Source: Streptomyces griseus
Lineage (GTDB): Bacteria > Actinomycetota > Actinomycetes > Streptomycetales > Streptomycetaceae
Direction of reading: 5' to 3'
NCBI RefSeq assembly: GCF_900460065.1
Contig: NZ_UAVD01000006.1
Location: 62,001-126,000 of the forward strand
DNA: 64,000 nucleotides
Shown: one piece after another, positions 32,479 through 40,795 of the stretch
How positions within the stretch are numbered: position 1 is the stretch's first letter
How the letters are laid out: every line of letters begins with the position of its first letter
Translations under genes and position numbers: made by a program
The notes under the pieces: generated by a model
The model's input: only the letters and a program-made list of their open reading frames with translations
Databases searched by the model: none
What the model was told of the DNA's origin: nothing

Positions 32479-33082
32479 GGGGCATTCCTCCTGAGGTGAG
32501 CTGTAGATGCGAAAAGAGGTGGGATACCGGGCGAGCTCGCAGTGGCCTGAAAGGTGCATGGATTCTCGCTGTGTACGCCTCGCCCGTACAGCGGCAAAGG
32601 TCCCGCTCTCCCGGCGATCAGCCGAGGTCAGCGCTACCGTCGCGTAATCTGGGACAGTGGACCAGATTGCGTTTGGGACAATGTACCTACGCGTTTTGGT
32701 CAGGTCAATGGGTAGTTTTCTGGCTCGAAAAAGTGCCGCCGACGGCGTGCGGAGAGGCGTCCGCGCCAGAAGCGGGCGGGGCGCGCAGGCGGTTCGCACC
32801 GCGGGTGACGGGCGCGGGGAACGCCCGGGCGGGGCGGAGGGGACCTGCTCCGACGCGCAGGGAACGTACGCGGAGCCGGTTCCCGGCAGACGTCAGCCCG
32901 CCGGGCGGCGTACGGGGGCAGGGGCCGAGCGCGGTGATGCCTCGCTCAGGACCGTTCTTCGGTCAGGCGCGTCCGGCGCCCGGCGCACCGATGCGGCGTC
33001 GGCCCCGGCCACCACGCTGTCCTGCCGGGAGAGGCCGGGGCCGGGCGGGCTCGCCGTGGAAACGAACCGGGCTTGTCCGGGG
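32479..33082. other. Promoter region of the IclR/Opp operon
   Basis: About 600 bp between the end of the IclR gene and the first operon gene. The operon-proximal 230 bp are less GC-rich and hold the inverted repeat at 32646-32668. The 32750-33080 part has non-coding composition with Arg/Gly-rich frames on both strands. Confidence 0.55.
32646..32668. promoter_or_regulatory. Inverted-repeat operator candidate for the IclR regulator
   Basis: AATCTGG (32646-32652) and CCAGATT (32662-32668) are exact complements with a 9-bp spacer. A TGGGACA heptamer overlaps it (32650-32656) and recurs at 32674-32680. It lies about 170 bp upstream of the first operon gene, a usual distance for IclR-type control. 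Confidence 0.45.
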
Positions 33083-33925
33083 TCAGGCGGGCTGGCGCCA
33101 GCGGATGGCGATCTGGGCCGCGGCGTCCTGGAGGAGCGGGACCAGATCGGCCATCCGCTGCTCTGCGAGCCGCGCCTCGGGACCGTAGATGCTCAGTGCT
33201 GCGGTCACGGTGCCCTGGGTCGCGATGGGCACAGCCACCCCGCAACCTCCCATGATCCACTCGCCGCGGCTGAAGGCGTAGCCCTGGTCGCGGGCGGCTG
33301 CGACCCGGTGGCTGATCTCCGTCGCGTCCGTCGCGTCCGTCGCACCGGTCGTGGAGACGTGCTCGCTCACCAAGTGCTTCAGATGCTCCTCGGGCAGCAT
33401 CGACAGCAGTACGCGGCCCGTCGCCCCGGAGAAGAGGGAGTAGGGCCGGCCGACCCCTGTGATCAGCCGCAGCGGTTGGGAGCTCTCCACCTCGTACACC
33501 GTCACCCGCCGCCCGTCCACCACGGCCGAAACGCACGCGGTCTCTCCCGTCGAGGCGGCGATGCGGGCCGTCGCCTCGGAGGCGGCGCTCACCAGGTCGC
33601 TGTTGGCGGCGTGCCGCCAGGCCAGAGTGAGGGCGGCCGGACCGATCACGTACTTGCGGGAGTTCTCATCGACGACGGCGAGCCCGACGCGCTCCAGGGA
33701 GGTGAGGATCCGCTGGGTGGAGCTCTTGCTGATGTCCAGGTCCCGGCTGAGCTCGCGGAGCCCGCGCGGCCGGTCGGCCTCGGCGATCGTCTTGAGCACG
33801 AGCAGAGCGTGGTCCACGATCTGCACCGTGCCCGCGGGCGGCGTCCGCTTTCCGGACGTGCCCGCCGCCGGCGTACCGGACGGCGAGGGCGCCTGCGCGG
33901 ACTCCGGCCCCTGTTCGTTCACCAT
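33083..33925 (-). CDS. IclR family transcriptional regulator
   Basis: A 280-residue regulator. The N-terminal winged helix (about 30-100) includes LRELSRDLDISKSSTQRILTSLERVGL (read as LRELSRDLDISKSS, then TQRILTSLERVGL). The C-terminal IclR effector domain has YSLFSGATGRVLLSML and MGGCGVAVPIATQGTVTAALSI. A Thr-Asp-Ala triple (TDATDATDA) from a 9-bp DNA tandem repeat near 33316 lies in a surface loop. It precedes the catabolic operon on the same strand and probably controls it. GGAGAGG precedes the ATG at 33925 by 9 nt. Confidence 0.92.
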   Translation of the reverse strand: MVNEQGPESAQAPSPSGTPAAGTSGKRTPPAGTVQIVDHALLVLKTIAEADRPRGLRELSRDLDISKSSTQRILTSLERVGLAVVDENSRKYVIGPAALTLAWRHAANSDLVSAASEATARIAASTGETACVSAVVDGRRVTVYEVESSQPLRLITGVGRPYSLFSGATGRVLLSMLPEEHLKHLVSEHVSTTGATDATDATEISHRVAAARDQGYAFSRGEWIMGGCGVAVPIATQGTVTAALSIYGPEARLAEQRMADLVPLLQDAAAQIAIRWRQPA

Positions 33926-34502
33926 CGGGCCGGTCCTCTCCCCGGGGAAGCGGACCGGCACGGGGTGCTCCCGCAGGGCGGCCCCGGACACTGTCCGCGC
34001 GTTGCATGAATGATCGCTCGCGATTATCACACAGTGACCACCCTCCGTCATCCACCACGCCACCCGCCGGCCCACCGGCCACGGCCTCCCGCCGGGCGGA
34101 CCCCTCCGAAGGTCTCTGCCCATGCCGGGCGGCCATGACGTGGTCGCGGACGCCCTCGACCTGCGTGACGATCACGCGGCGCATAGCCGCCACCTCACGC
34201 TCGCGCAACGCGTCGAAAGGTTCTGGGCGGCGGAGGCTCCATCACCTACCAGGTCTGGTTCCGGGGCCACCGGCTGGACTACGACGGACGGGCGCCTTCA
34301 CAGGTCCCCTCTCCTCGGACCCGCGCACCGGCCCGGCGGGCCGCGTGCCGGCTCTCGACGGGCGTGCGTCGCCCGCACGGCAAGCGGTTTCGGTCCGGTG
34401 ATCGGGGGCAGTCGCGGTTGAGCTGCGAGGGGGGCCGACCAGCCGATACCGCCATGCGAAAGGCCGCACAACGCATTCCCATCACCTTCGAGGAGCAGAT
34501 CC
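33926..34502. other. Intergenic region upstream of IclR and DUF4232 genes
   Basis: About 577 bp between divergent genes. Near the IclR side, ATCGC-TC-GCGAT (34013-34024) within an AT-richer stretch is a possible autoregulatory site. Around 34200-34300 short frames read like decayed coding sequence (for example SITYQVWFRGHRLDYDGR), but I cannot place a family. Confidence 0.45.
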
Positions 34503-35162
34503 ATGCGCATGAACAGGCTTGCCGTCACCGCCGTCGCTGTTGTGGCGGGACTGTCCCTTTCGGCGTGCGGGGGTGACGACGACGCGACGGACACCGCCGC
34601 CCCGTCCTCGCCGAGCGCCACCTCCGCCGGGACGCCGACCCAGTCGTCCTCGCCGGAGGAGGGCGACTCCGCCGGCACCGCCCCTGAAGAGGGGGCGGCG
34701 GATCAGGGCTCGACGGGCCAGGAGTCCGGCGGCACCGGGAAGATCGAGAGGTGCCACACGGACGACCTGACGATCAAGGCGAGTGATGCCACCATCGGCG
34801 ACGACCCGACCAAGGCCGTAGCCGTGGAACTGCGCAACACATCCAATCGGAGTTGTTCCATCAAGGGGTTCGCCGGTGTGAACCTGTTGTCGAGTGAGGG
34901 CGCGATCCCCGCGACGCGCCGGGACCAGAAGGACGACGGGACGACCCTGAAGGCCGGTGAGCCCACCTTCTTCGGCATCTTCTACAAGGGGAACGACTCC
35001 GGCGGTTCCGGCGTGAAAATCAAGGGACTCGTCGTCACGCCGCCGGACGAGAGGAAGTCCGTCACCCTGAAGTGGCCCGGCGAGCCCTCGCTCCCCATCA
35101 CCGACAGCCCCGAGACCACGGTGGAGATCGGACCGATGGGCAGCATCGGCCAGGGTGGCTGA
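34503..35162 (+). CDS. DUF4232 lipoprotein
   Basis: A 219-residue surface lipoprotein. The lipobox is LSLSAC (Cys about residue 22). A Ser/Thr/Pro/Glu-rich disordered linker (to about 80) leads to a DUF4232 beta-sandwich beginning RCHTDDLTIKAS and including VAVELRNTSNRSCSIKGFAGV, with one Cys pair. DUF4232 is common in Streptomyces cell-surface proteins of unknown role. GAGGAG lies 7 nt before the ATG. Confidence 0.88.
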   Translation: MRMNRLAVTAVAVVAGLSLSACGGDDDATDTAAPSSPSATSAGTPTQSSSPEEGDSAGTAPEEGAADQGSTGQESGGTGKIERCHTDDLTIKASDATIGDDPTKAVAVELRNTSNRSCSIKGFAGVNLLSSEGAIPATRRDQKDDGTTLKAGEPTFFGIFYKGNDSGGSGVKIKGLVVTPPDERKSVTLKWPGEPSLPITDSPETTVEIGPMGSIGQGG

Positions 35163-35222
35163 AGAGGTCCGACCTCTTCGTGACGGCGGGGCCCGTCCGC
35201 CCCCGGTGGGTCGGACGGGCCC
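35161..35222. terminator. Double hairpin after the DUF4232 gene
   Basis: First hairpin: GAAGAGGT (35161-35168) with ACCTCTTC (35172-35179), starting inside the stop codon. Second: 11-bp arms 35189-35199 (GGGCCCGTCCG) and 35212-35222 with a 12-nt loop. The second is the stronger terminator and faces the convergent aldehyde dehydrogenase gene. Confidence 0.65.
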
Positions 35223-35342
35223 GATGCCGCTCCGGACGCTGTCTGAGGTCGTTGCCCACGGCCTTGACCAGCCGTCGGACGGCGGTTCCCTTGTCGAGCT
35301 GCGTGGAAGCCAATGAGCCATCCGGGCAACCGACTTCACGCT

Positions 35343-36866
35343 CTAGAAGAAGCCAAGCTTCTGAGGGCTGTAGGAAACAAGAAGGTTCTTGGTCTGCTGG
35401 TAGTGCTCCAGCATCATCTTGTGGTTCTCCCTGCCGATACCCGACTGCTTGTAGCCTCCGAACGCCGCGTGCGCGGGGTAGGCGTGGTAGCAGTTCGTCC
35501 AGACCCTGCCCGCCTTGATCCCGCGTCCTGCCCGGTAGGCCGTGCTGACGTCGCGGGTCCAGACTCCGGCTCCCAGCCCGTACAGGGTGTCGTTCGCCGT
35601 GCTGATGGCGTCGTCGAAGTCCGTGAAGGACGTCACGGCCACGACCGGGCCGAAGATCTCCTCCTGGAAGACCCGCATGCGGTTGTCGCCCTCCAGCACG
35701 GTCGGCTGGACGTAGTAGCCGCCCGCCAGCTCACCGTCGTGCTCGATGCGCTGCCCACCCGTGAGGATCTTCGCCCCCTCCTGCCGGCCGATGTCCAGGT
35801 ACGAAAGGATCTTCTGCAACTGGTCGTTCGAGGCCTGGGCGCCGATCATCGTGTCGGTGTCCAGCGGGTGGCCCGTCAGGATCTGCTCCGTCCGGGCGAT
35901 GCCCGCCTCCAGGAACGCGTCGTAGTGGCCGCGCTGGATGAGAGCACGCGACGGGCACGTGCACACCTCGCCCTGGTTGAGGGCGAACATGGTGAAACCT
36001 TCCAGGGCCTTGTCCAGAAAGTCGTCGTCGGCGCGCGAGACGTCGTCGAAGAAGATGTTCGGGGACTTGCCGCCCAGCTCCAAGGTCACCGGCTTGATGT
36101 TCTCGGAGGCGTACTGCATGATCAGCCGCCCCGTCGTGGTCTCACCGGTGAAGGCGATCTTCGCGACGCGCGGGCTGGAGGCGAGCGGTTTGCCGGCCTC
36201 CGCTCCGAAGCCGTTGACGATGTTGACGACGCCGGGCGGCAGCAGATCCGCCACCAGGCTCAGCCAGTAGTGGATCGACGCGGGAGTCTGCTCGGCCGGT
36301 TTGAGGACCACCGCGTTGCCCGCGGCGAGCGCCGGCGCGAGCTTCCAGGTGGCCATCAGGATGGGGAAGTTCCACGGGATGATCTGCGCGACGACACCGA
36401 GCGGCTCGTGGAAGTGGTACGCGACGGTGTCGGCGTCGAGCTCGCTGAGCGAACCCTCCTGCGCGCGCAGAGCCCCCGCGAAGTAGCGGAAGTGATCGAT
36501 GGCCAGCGGAATGTCGGCCGCCAGCGTCTCCCGTACGGGCTTCCCGTTCTCCCAGCTCTCGGCGACCGCCAGCTCCTCCAGATGGGCCTCCATCCGGTCG
36601 GCGATCCTGTTCAGCACCGAGGCCCGGTCCCCGGCGGATGTGGCCCCCCAGCCCGGAGCCGCCGCGTGGGCGGCGTCCAGGGCCAGTTCGACGTCCTCGG
36701 AGGTGCCGCGCGCGATCTCGGTGAACGGGCGGCCGTTCACGGGGGTGGGGTTCTCGAAGTACTGGCCCCGGGCCGGCGGGACGTACGCGCCGCCGATCCA
36801 GTGGTCGTAGCGGGACGCGTAGGTGACGATCGCGCCCTCGGTGCCCGGCGCTGCGTAGCGGGTCAT
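35343..36866 (-). CDS. Acetaldehyde/aldehyde dehydrogenase (ExaC/AldB type)
   Basis: A 507-residue cytoplasmic enzyme. Cys302 in [11 protein letters not shown] is the catalytic thiol, Glu263 in LELGGKS the base, and [18 protein letters not shown] the cofactor site. Length, the CTC motif and the C-terminal YSPQKLGFF match the acetaldehyde dehydrogenase group that acts in alcohol oxidation. GGGAGG lies 8 nt before the ATG. Upstream on the same strand is a GAF-type activator, a frequent pairing. Confidence 0.94.
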   Translation of the reverse strand: MTRYAAPGTEGAIVTYASRYDHWIGGAYVPPARGQYFENPTPVNGRPFTEIARGTSEDVELALDAAHAAAPGWGATSAGDRASVLNRIADRMEAHLEELAVAESWENGKPVRETLAADIPLAIDHFRYFAGALRAQEGSLSELDADTVAYHFHEPLGVVAQIIPWNFPILMATWKLAPALAAGNAVVLKPAEQTPASIHYWLSLVADLLPPGVVNIVNGFGAEAGKPLASSPRVAKIAFTGETTTGRLIMQYASENIKPVTLELGGKSPNIFFDDVSRADDDFLDKALEGFTMFALNQGEVCTCPSRALIQRGHYDAFLEAGIARTEQILTGHPLDTDTMIGAQASNDQLQKILSYLDIGRQEGAKILTGGQRIEHDGELAGGYYVQPTVLEGDNRMRVFQEEIFGPVVAVTSFTDFDDAISTANDTLYGLGAGVWTRDVSTAYRAGRGIKAGRVWTNCYHAYPAHAAFGGYKQSGIGRENHKMMLEHYQQTKNLLVSYSPQKLGFF

Positions 36867-36935
36867 CTCAGTGGCCTCCCGGATCCGGCGCCGCCCGTCG
36901 TTGGACGGCCCTCGGCGCGAGGCTAGGGACGAGGA

Positions 36936-36953
36936 CGTTGCAAGGGCGTTGCA
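36936..36953. promoter_or_regulatory. Two TGCAACG half-sites spaced 11 bp upstream of the aldehyde dehydrogenase
   Basis: CGTTGCA occurs at 36936-36942 and 36947-36953, so on the minus strand TGCAACG repeats with an 11-bp period, one DNA turn. The sites lie 70-90 bp upstream of the aldehyde dehydrogenase start and next to the end of the GAF-regulator gene, the expected place for activator binding. Confidence 0.5.
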
Positions 36954-37037
36954 GCGACGTCGCCTGCGTGCCTCCGTCGCCGGTCGACGGGCGCGTGTTG
37001 TCGCCGTCCTGGAGTCCGGGCGTCGGCATGGCAGAAC

Positions 37038-38381
37038 TCAGCCGCGCTGCTCGGCGTCCAGCTCCCGTACCCGGGCCAGCAACGCCGCCCGCTGCTCCAC
37101 CGGAGCCGCCCCGGCCAGCGCGCGCCACACCGGCAGGTCCTCCTCGCCCCACGGGCTGTACGCCCAGTCGGCCAGCAGCCCCGGATCGGCCCTGGCGATG
37201 AGCGCAGCTCTCAGCTGTTCCGAGATCCGCCGCCGCAGCCGTACGACCGCGGGGGCCCGGGACCCCGGCAACAGCGGGCCCGCGTACGCTTCCAGCGCCG
37301 CCGACACCGCGCCCGAACCCAGCCGGCGGGACACCGTGTCGAAATCGGCGTCCACCGGGACGGCCAGCCGGTACGGGCGGGAGTCCAGCAGATCAGGACC
37401 CAACAGCCGTCGGAGCCGCGAGAGCTCGGCCCGCAAGGTCACCGGCGTCACCGACTCGTCCTCGTACAGCTCCACCAGCAGCTCGTCCCCGCTCAGACCC
37501 TCCGGGCGGCGGGTCAGGGCCACCAGGATCTCGCTGTGCCGTCGGCTCAGACGCAGCCGGCGCCCGCGCGTCACCAGCAACGCCTCGTCCCTGCCCAGCG
37601 CGGTCAGCCGTACCGAATCGAACTCGGACGCCGGAGGCGGTGTCAGCAGCGCGAGCTGTGACTCCGCGGCCCGGGCCACCGCCTGGACGAACGCCAGACT
37701 GTGCGGATGGGCGAGCCGGTCGCCCCCCGTGATGTCGACCGCACCCAGCACCCGCCCCGTACGGGGATCGTGCAACGGCGCCGCCGCACAGGTCCACTGC
37801 TGGACCGGTCGCAGGAAGTGCTCGGCGGCGAACACCTGGACCGGACGGTCGACCGCGATGGCCGTTCCCGGTGCGTTCGTCCCCGCCACGGACTCGGCCC
37901 AGCGGGCGCCCTCCACGAAGTTCATCCTGCCGGCCCGGCGCCGCGCCGCCGTGTGCCCCTCGACCCACAGGAGCCGTCCATGGGCGTCGCAGACCGCCAG
38001 CAGGTGTTCCCCGTCCGTCGCGTACGCACCCATCAGCTCACGGATCACGGGCATCGCCCGGACCAGCGGATGCGCCGCCCGGTAGGGGCCCAGCTCGTCC
38101 GGGCCGAGCTCCACCGCAGGGGCGGCGTCCGGGCTGACCCGCGCCCGTACCGAGCGCCGCCAGGACGCGCCGACCACCGCACGGACCGGCCGCTCCAGGC
38201 GTCCCGCCGAGGTGAACACGTCGTGGGCGCGGCGCAGCGCGCCGCTCCGTTCGCCGGGATCGGCGTCCGCCGCCAGGGCCACCCAGGGATCCGTCAACTC
38301 ACCCTCCCGTCCAGGGGGCTTTCGTGCCCTCCCATCGTCGCCGCCGTCGGCCTCAGCGACAACCTCGGTGCGGAGAGTCAT
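37038..38381 (-). CDS. GAF-domain transcriptional regulator (AcoR-like N-terminus without AAA+ domain)
   Basis: A protein of about 447 residues. A GAF sensor domain (about 80-240) includes LVRAMPVIRELMGAYATDGEHL, NFVEGARWAESVAGTNAPGTA and a conserved TCAAAPLHDPRTGRVLGAVDITG. The C-terminal part has a winged-helix-like segment (RLRLSRRHSEILVALTRRPEGL). The AAA+ sigma-54 activation domain of AcoR is absent, as is usual in Streptomyces. It probably senses an aldehyde or alcohol and activates the adjacent aldehyde dehydrogenase. A GTG at 38384 immediately precedes the ATG; both have weak ribosome-binding sites. Confidence 0.85.
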   Translation of the reverse strand: MTLRTEVVAEADGGDDGRARKPPGREGELTDPWVALAADADPGERSGALRRAHDVFTSAGRLERPVRAVVGASWRRSVRARVSPDAAPAVELGPDELGPYRAAHPLVRAMPVIRELMGAYATDGEHLLAVCDAHGRLLWVEGHTAARRRAGRMNFVEGARWAESVAGTNAPGTAIAVDRPVQVFAAEHFLRPVQQWTCAAAPLHDPRTGRVLGAVDITGGDRLAHPHSLAFVQAVARAAESQLALLTPPPASEFDSVRLTALGRDEALLVTRGRRLRLSRRHSEILVALTRRPEGLSGDELLVELYEDESVTPVTLRAELSRLRRLLGPDLLDSRPYRLAVPVDADFDTVSRRLGSGAVSAALEAYAGPLLPGSRAPAVVRLRRRISEQLRAALIARADPGLLADWAYSPWGEEDLPVWRALAGAAPVEQRAALLARVRELDAEQRG

Positions 38382-38405
38382 CACTTCGAGGGCCGGGGGG
38401 AACGT

Positions 38406-38993
38406 TCAGGCGGCGTCGGCGACGAGCCGGAGATAGCGGTCCCAGTCCCAGTGGACGCCCGGATCGGTGTGGTCGCTGCCCGGCACCTCGTGATGGCCGA
38501 CGATGTGCTCCCGGTCCTTGGGGATGCCGTGACGGTCGCAGATGTCCGCGGTGAGTCCGGCGGACCGCAGGTACATGACGTCCGTGAAGAACTCCGGACG
38601 GTCCACCCACCCTTCGTGCTCGATACCGATGCTCCGGGTGTTCCAGCTCCAGTTCCCCGCGTGCCAGGCGATGTCCCTCTCGCGTACGCACTGGGCTACG
38701 TGGCCGTCGCCGGAGCGCACCACGTAGTGGGCCGACACCTGCTGGGAAGGGTTGCGGAAGATGCCCGCGGTCGGGGTGAACAGCTGTTGGGCGACATGGA
38801 TGACGACGCGGTCGATCCGGCGTTCCGAAGGGTGGGAGGGGACGGTGTAGTTGGCGGCGGAGGCCGGGGCCCAGAACGCCGTCGCGTGGTCGACGGGGCC
38901 CTTCGGCGCCGCCGCCACGGCCTTCGCGGAGCCGGGCAGGACGGCAGCGGCCATCGTCGCGGCGGCGCACTGGATGATCCTTCTGCGGTGCAA
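38406..38993 (-). CDS. Secreted N-acetylmuramoyl-L-alanine amidase (amidase_2/PGRP type)
   Basis: A 195-residue exported peptidoglycan hydrolase. A twin-Arg-like start (RRRIIQ) precedes the signal region ending near GSAKAVAAAP. The amidase_2 domain has Zn ligands visible as VVIHVAQQ (His), SIGIEHEGW and GHHEVPGSDHTDPG (His and Asp). AGGAG sits directly before a GTG at 38999 but 5 nt before a TTG at 38993, so I chose the TTG. It cleaves the amide between MurNAc and the stem peptide. Confidence 0.88.
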   Translation of the reverse strand: MHRRRIIQCAAATMAAAVLPGSAKAVAAAPKGPVDHATAFWAPASAANYTVPSHPSERRIDRVVIHVAQQLFTPTAGIFRNPSQQVSAHYVVRSGDGHVAQCVRERDIAWHAGNWSWNTRSIGIEHEGWVDRPEFFTDVMYLRSAGLTADICDRHGIPKDREHIVGHHEVPGSDHTDPGVHWDWDRYLRLVADAA

Positions 38994-39388
38994 CGGCACT
39001 CCTGAGGGCCGGGCCGAGGGCCGAGGCCCGGTCGTGGACGGGATGGGGGACAGGGAGGGGAGAGGCTGGACGGGGACGTGGGCATGTGCGGACGTACGGA
39101 GCCGAGCCGGGGCGGTCTCCCGGCTCGTGCATCGGCCCCGCCGATGCGGATGACGAACCCGCCGGGCCTCCGGTTCCCCATGGCCGTTGCCCGAAGGCGC
39201 CGCGCCTCCCGTGCGTGAGCCCCCGCGTGCGGACACAGACGCTTCGCCTGCCGAAGCGTGCGGACGCCGACGCTTCGCCTCCCGACGCGTGCGGAGCCCG
39301 CGCGTCGGGATCCTGCGCCATCGAGTTCCCCCGGCGGTCCTCCGCTGCACAGGCTTCCCGACCCACCCGCCGCCCCCGGCCGGGCCGT
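38994..39388. other. Intergenic region with a 31-bp tandem repeat
   Basis: About 395 bp between the amidase start and the SWIM-protein stop. No gene is supported. The distinctive element is the tandem repeat at 39227-39288. Confidence 0.5.
39227..39288. repeat. 31-bp imperfect tandem repeat, two copies plus a partial third
   Basis: Copy 1 (39227-39257) and copy 2 (39258-39288) share GTGCGGAC, GACGCTTCGCCT and a CGA-GC tail, differing at about five positions. A truncated third copy starts GTGCGGAG at 39289. Copy 1 also contains GCTTCGCCTGCCGAAGC, an imperfect stem. It could act as a clustered binding site or terminator behind the SWIM gene. Confidence 0.7.
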
Positions 39389-40795
39389 TCAGACTGCCGC
39401 GTCCGCCGCTGCGCCGTCGGCCCCCGCCAGCGCGCCCGCCGGGTCGTCGTCCGCCGGTCCGGCAGGGACCCATCGACCGCGCTCCTTGCGGTAGGGCCAC
39501 CACCGCCCGTTCCGGTCCAACCGGAGCTGGAGGTCGGCGCCCGCGACGGTCCAGCGGGCCCGGCCGTTCGCCCGCAGGGCCGGTCGCTCGCCCGCCTCCC
39601 ACGCCTCGCCGAGCCGGGCGCGGCCCCGAGCCAGGTCCTCCGGGTCCGGCGTCCACTCCTCATCCAGCACGGCGAGTGCCGCGACCCCGCCGTACCGCCA
39701 GGCGCGGACGGCGGCGTCCAGGTCCGCGGCCGGCCGGCCCGACCTCGCGGCCAGCCGGGCCCCGATACGCGGCTCGGGCCGGGTGTCCGCGGCCAGCCGT
39801 ACCGCGTCCTGCCGCGGAGTCAGCTCGACCGGGACCGGCTGTCCTTCGTGCCCCGGGGCCAGTGCGTCCAGCAGCATCCGGTGCGCCCGCACCGCGCTGT
39901 CCGCCGCCAGCACCTCCAGCGCCGCCGGGTCGACCCCGGGCGCGGGGGCGGTCTCCGTGTCCAGCGCGGGCCCGAGTCCCGGTTCGACGGGGACCGGCGG
40001 GGGAGCGGGGAGCGGCGGCAGGATCCCGGCCGCCGCGAACGCTTCGGCGGCCGGGACTCCGTGAACGTTTCGTTCCGCGTCGTCGGCCGCCTCCCGCGCC
40101 CCGTCGCCGCCCGCCCTGACCGCACGGGCGGCGCTGCGCACCTGGAGCTCGTCCAGCAGCCGCCGCTCCTCGCGCCCCCGCATCAGCAGCAGGACGAACG
40201 GGTCCTCGTCCAGCAGCCGCGCCACCTGGTAGCAGAGGGCGCCCGAGTGCGGGCAGTGGTCCCAGGCCCCACAGGTGCACTCCGGCTCCAGGTCTCCGAT
40301 ACCGGGCAGCAGTTCGACACCGGCGCCCGCCGCGTCCTCCACGAGGTGCGGCGGCATCTCCCGGTCCAGCAACGCGGCGATGTGCCCGGCCCGGTCCACG
40401 GCCATGTCCAGGAACCGGTCCCAGGCGCCCGTGCCGAGCTGTTGCAGCAGGACATCGCTGCGGTACGCCGAGCCGTCCCGGTCCCGGACGACTGCTGTGA
40501 TCCGTCCCGGCCGCACGGAGACCGCCCCGACCCTGCCCTCCCGGGCCAGCCGCCGGCCCTGCTTGAGCTGTTGGCCGTCCAACGCCGTGTCCTCCAGGGC
40601 CTTGAGCCACGCCCGCCCCCACCAGGAGGTCGCGAAACCCCGGCCCTGCGCGGGCGGGAACGCCGCGAACACGCGCTCCGTCCCGCGCCCGCCGCCCCGC
40701 GACGCCTCGTCGTCGCCCCCGTCGAAGGAGTCCGGGCCGTCCGCCCCGTACCCCGTCCCGTACGCGTGGTCGTCGTCCTCGTAGCCATCGCTCAT
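39389..40795 (-). CDS. SWIM zinc-finger protein
   Basis: A 468-residue cytoplasmic protein. Acidic N-terminal tail, then a conserved core (FATSWWGRAWLKALEDTALD; GRRLAREGRVGAVSVRPG), and a SWIM finger CTCGAWDHCPHSGALCYQVA with the CxCx(n)CxH pattern. The C-terminal half is Ala/Pro-rich with a Trp-rich end. Its ATG overlaps the SNF2 helicase stop as ATGA, so the two products are likely made in fixed ratio and form one complex. The pair is widely conserved in Streptomyces; the DNA or RNA process is unknown. Confidence 0.9.
   Translation of the reverse strand: MSDGYEDDDHAYGTGYGADGPDSFDGGDDEASRGGGRGTERVFAAFPPAQGRGFATSWWGRAWLKALEDTALDGQQLKQGRRLAREGRVGAVSVRPGRITAVVRDRDGSAYRSDVLLQQLGTGAWDRFLDMAVDRAGHIAALLDREMPPHLVEDAAGAGVELLPGIGDLEPECTCGAWDHCPHSGALCYQVARLLDEDPFVLLLMRGREERRLLDELQVRSAARAVRAGGDGAREAADDAERNVHGVPAAEAFAAAGILPPLPAPPPVPVEPGLGPALDTETAPAPGVDPAALEVLAADSAVRAHRMLLDALAPGHEGQPVPVELTPRQDAVRLAADTRPEPRIGARLAARSGRPAADLDAAVRAWRYGGVAALAVLDEEWTPDPEDLARGRARLGEAWEAGERPALRANGRARWTVAGADLQLRLDRNGRWWPYRKERGRWVPAGPADDDPAGALAGADGAAADAAV

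Noticed and set aside
32657..34009. A 450-codon rightward open frame over the operon promoter and the IclR gene
   Set aside because: It overlaps the IclR gene antisense and its N-terminal part is low-complexity Arg/Gly/Ala sequence with no family similarity.
34122..34421. Possible decayed gene upstream of the DUF4232 lipoprotein
   Set aside because: Two frames give short protein-like stretches but no recognisable family; evidence is too weak for a pseudogene call.
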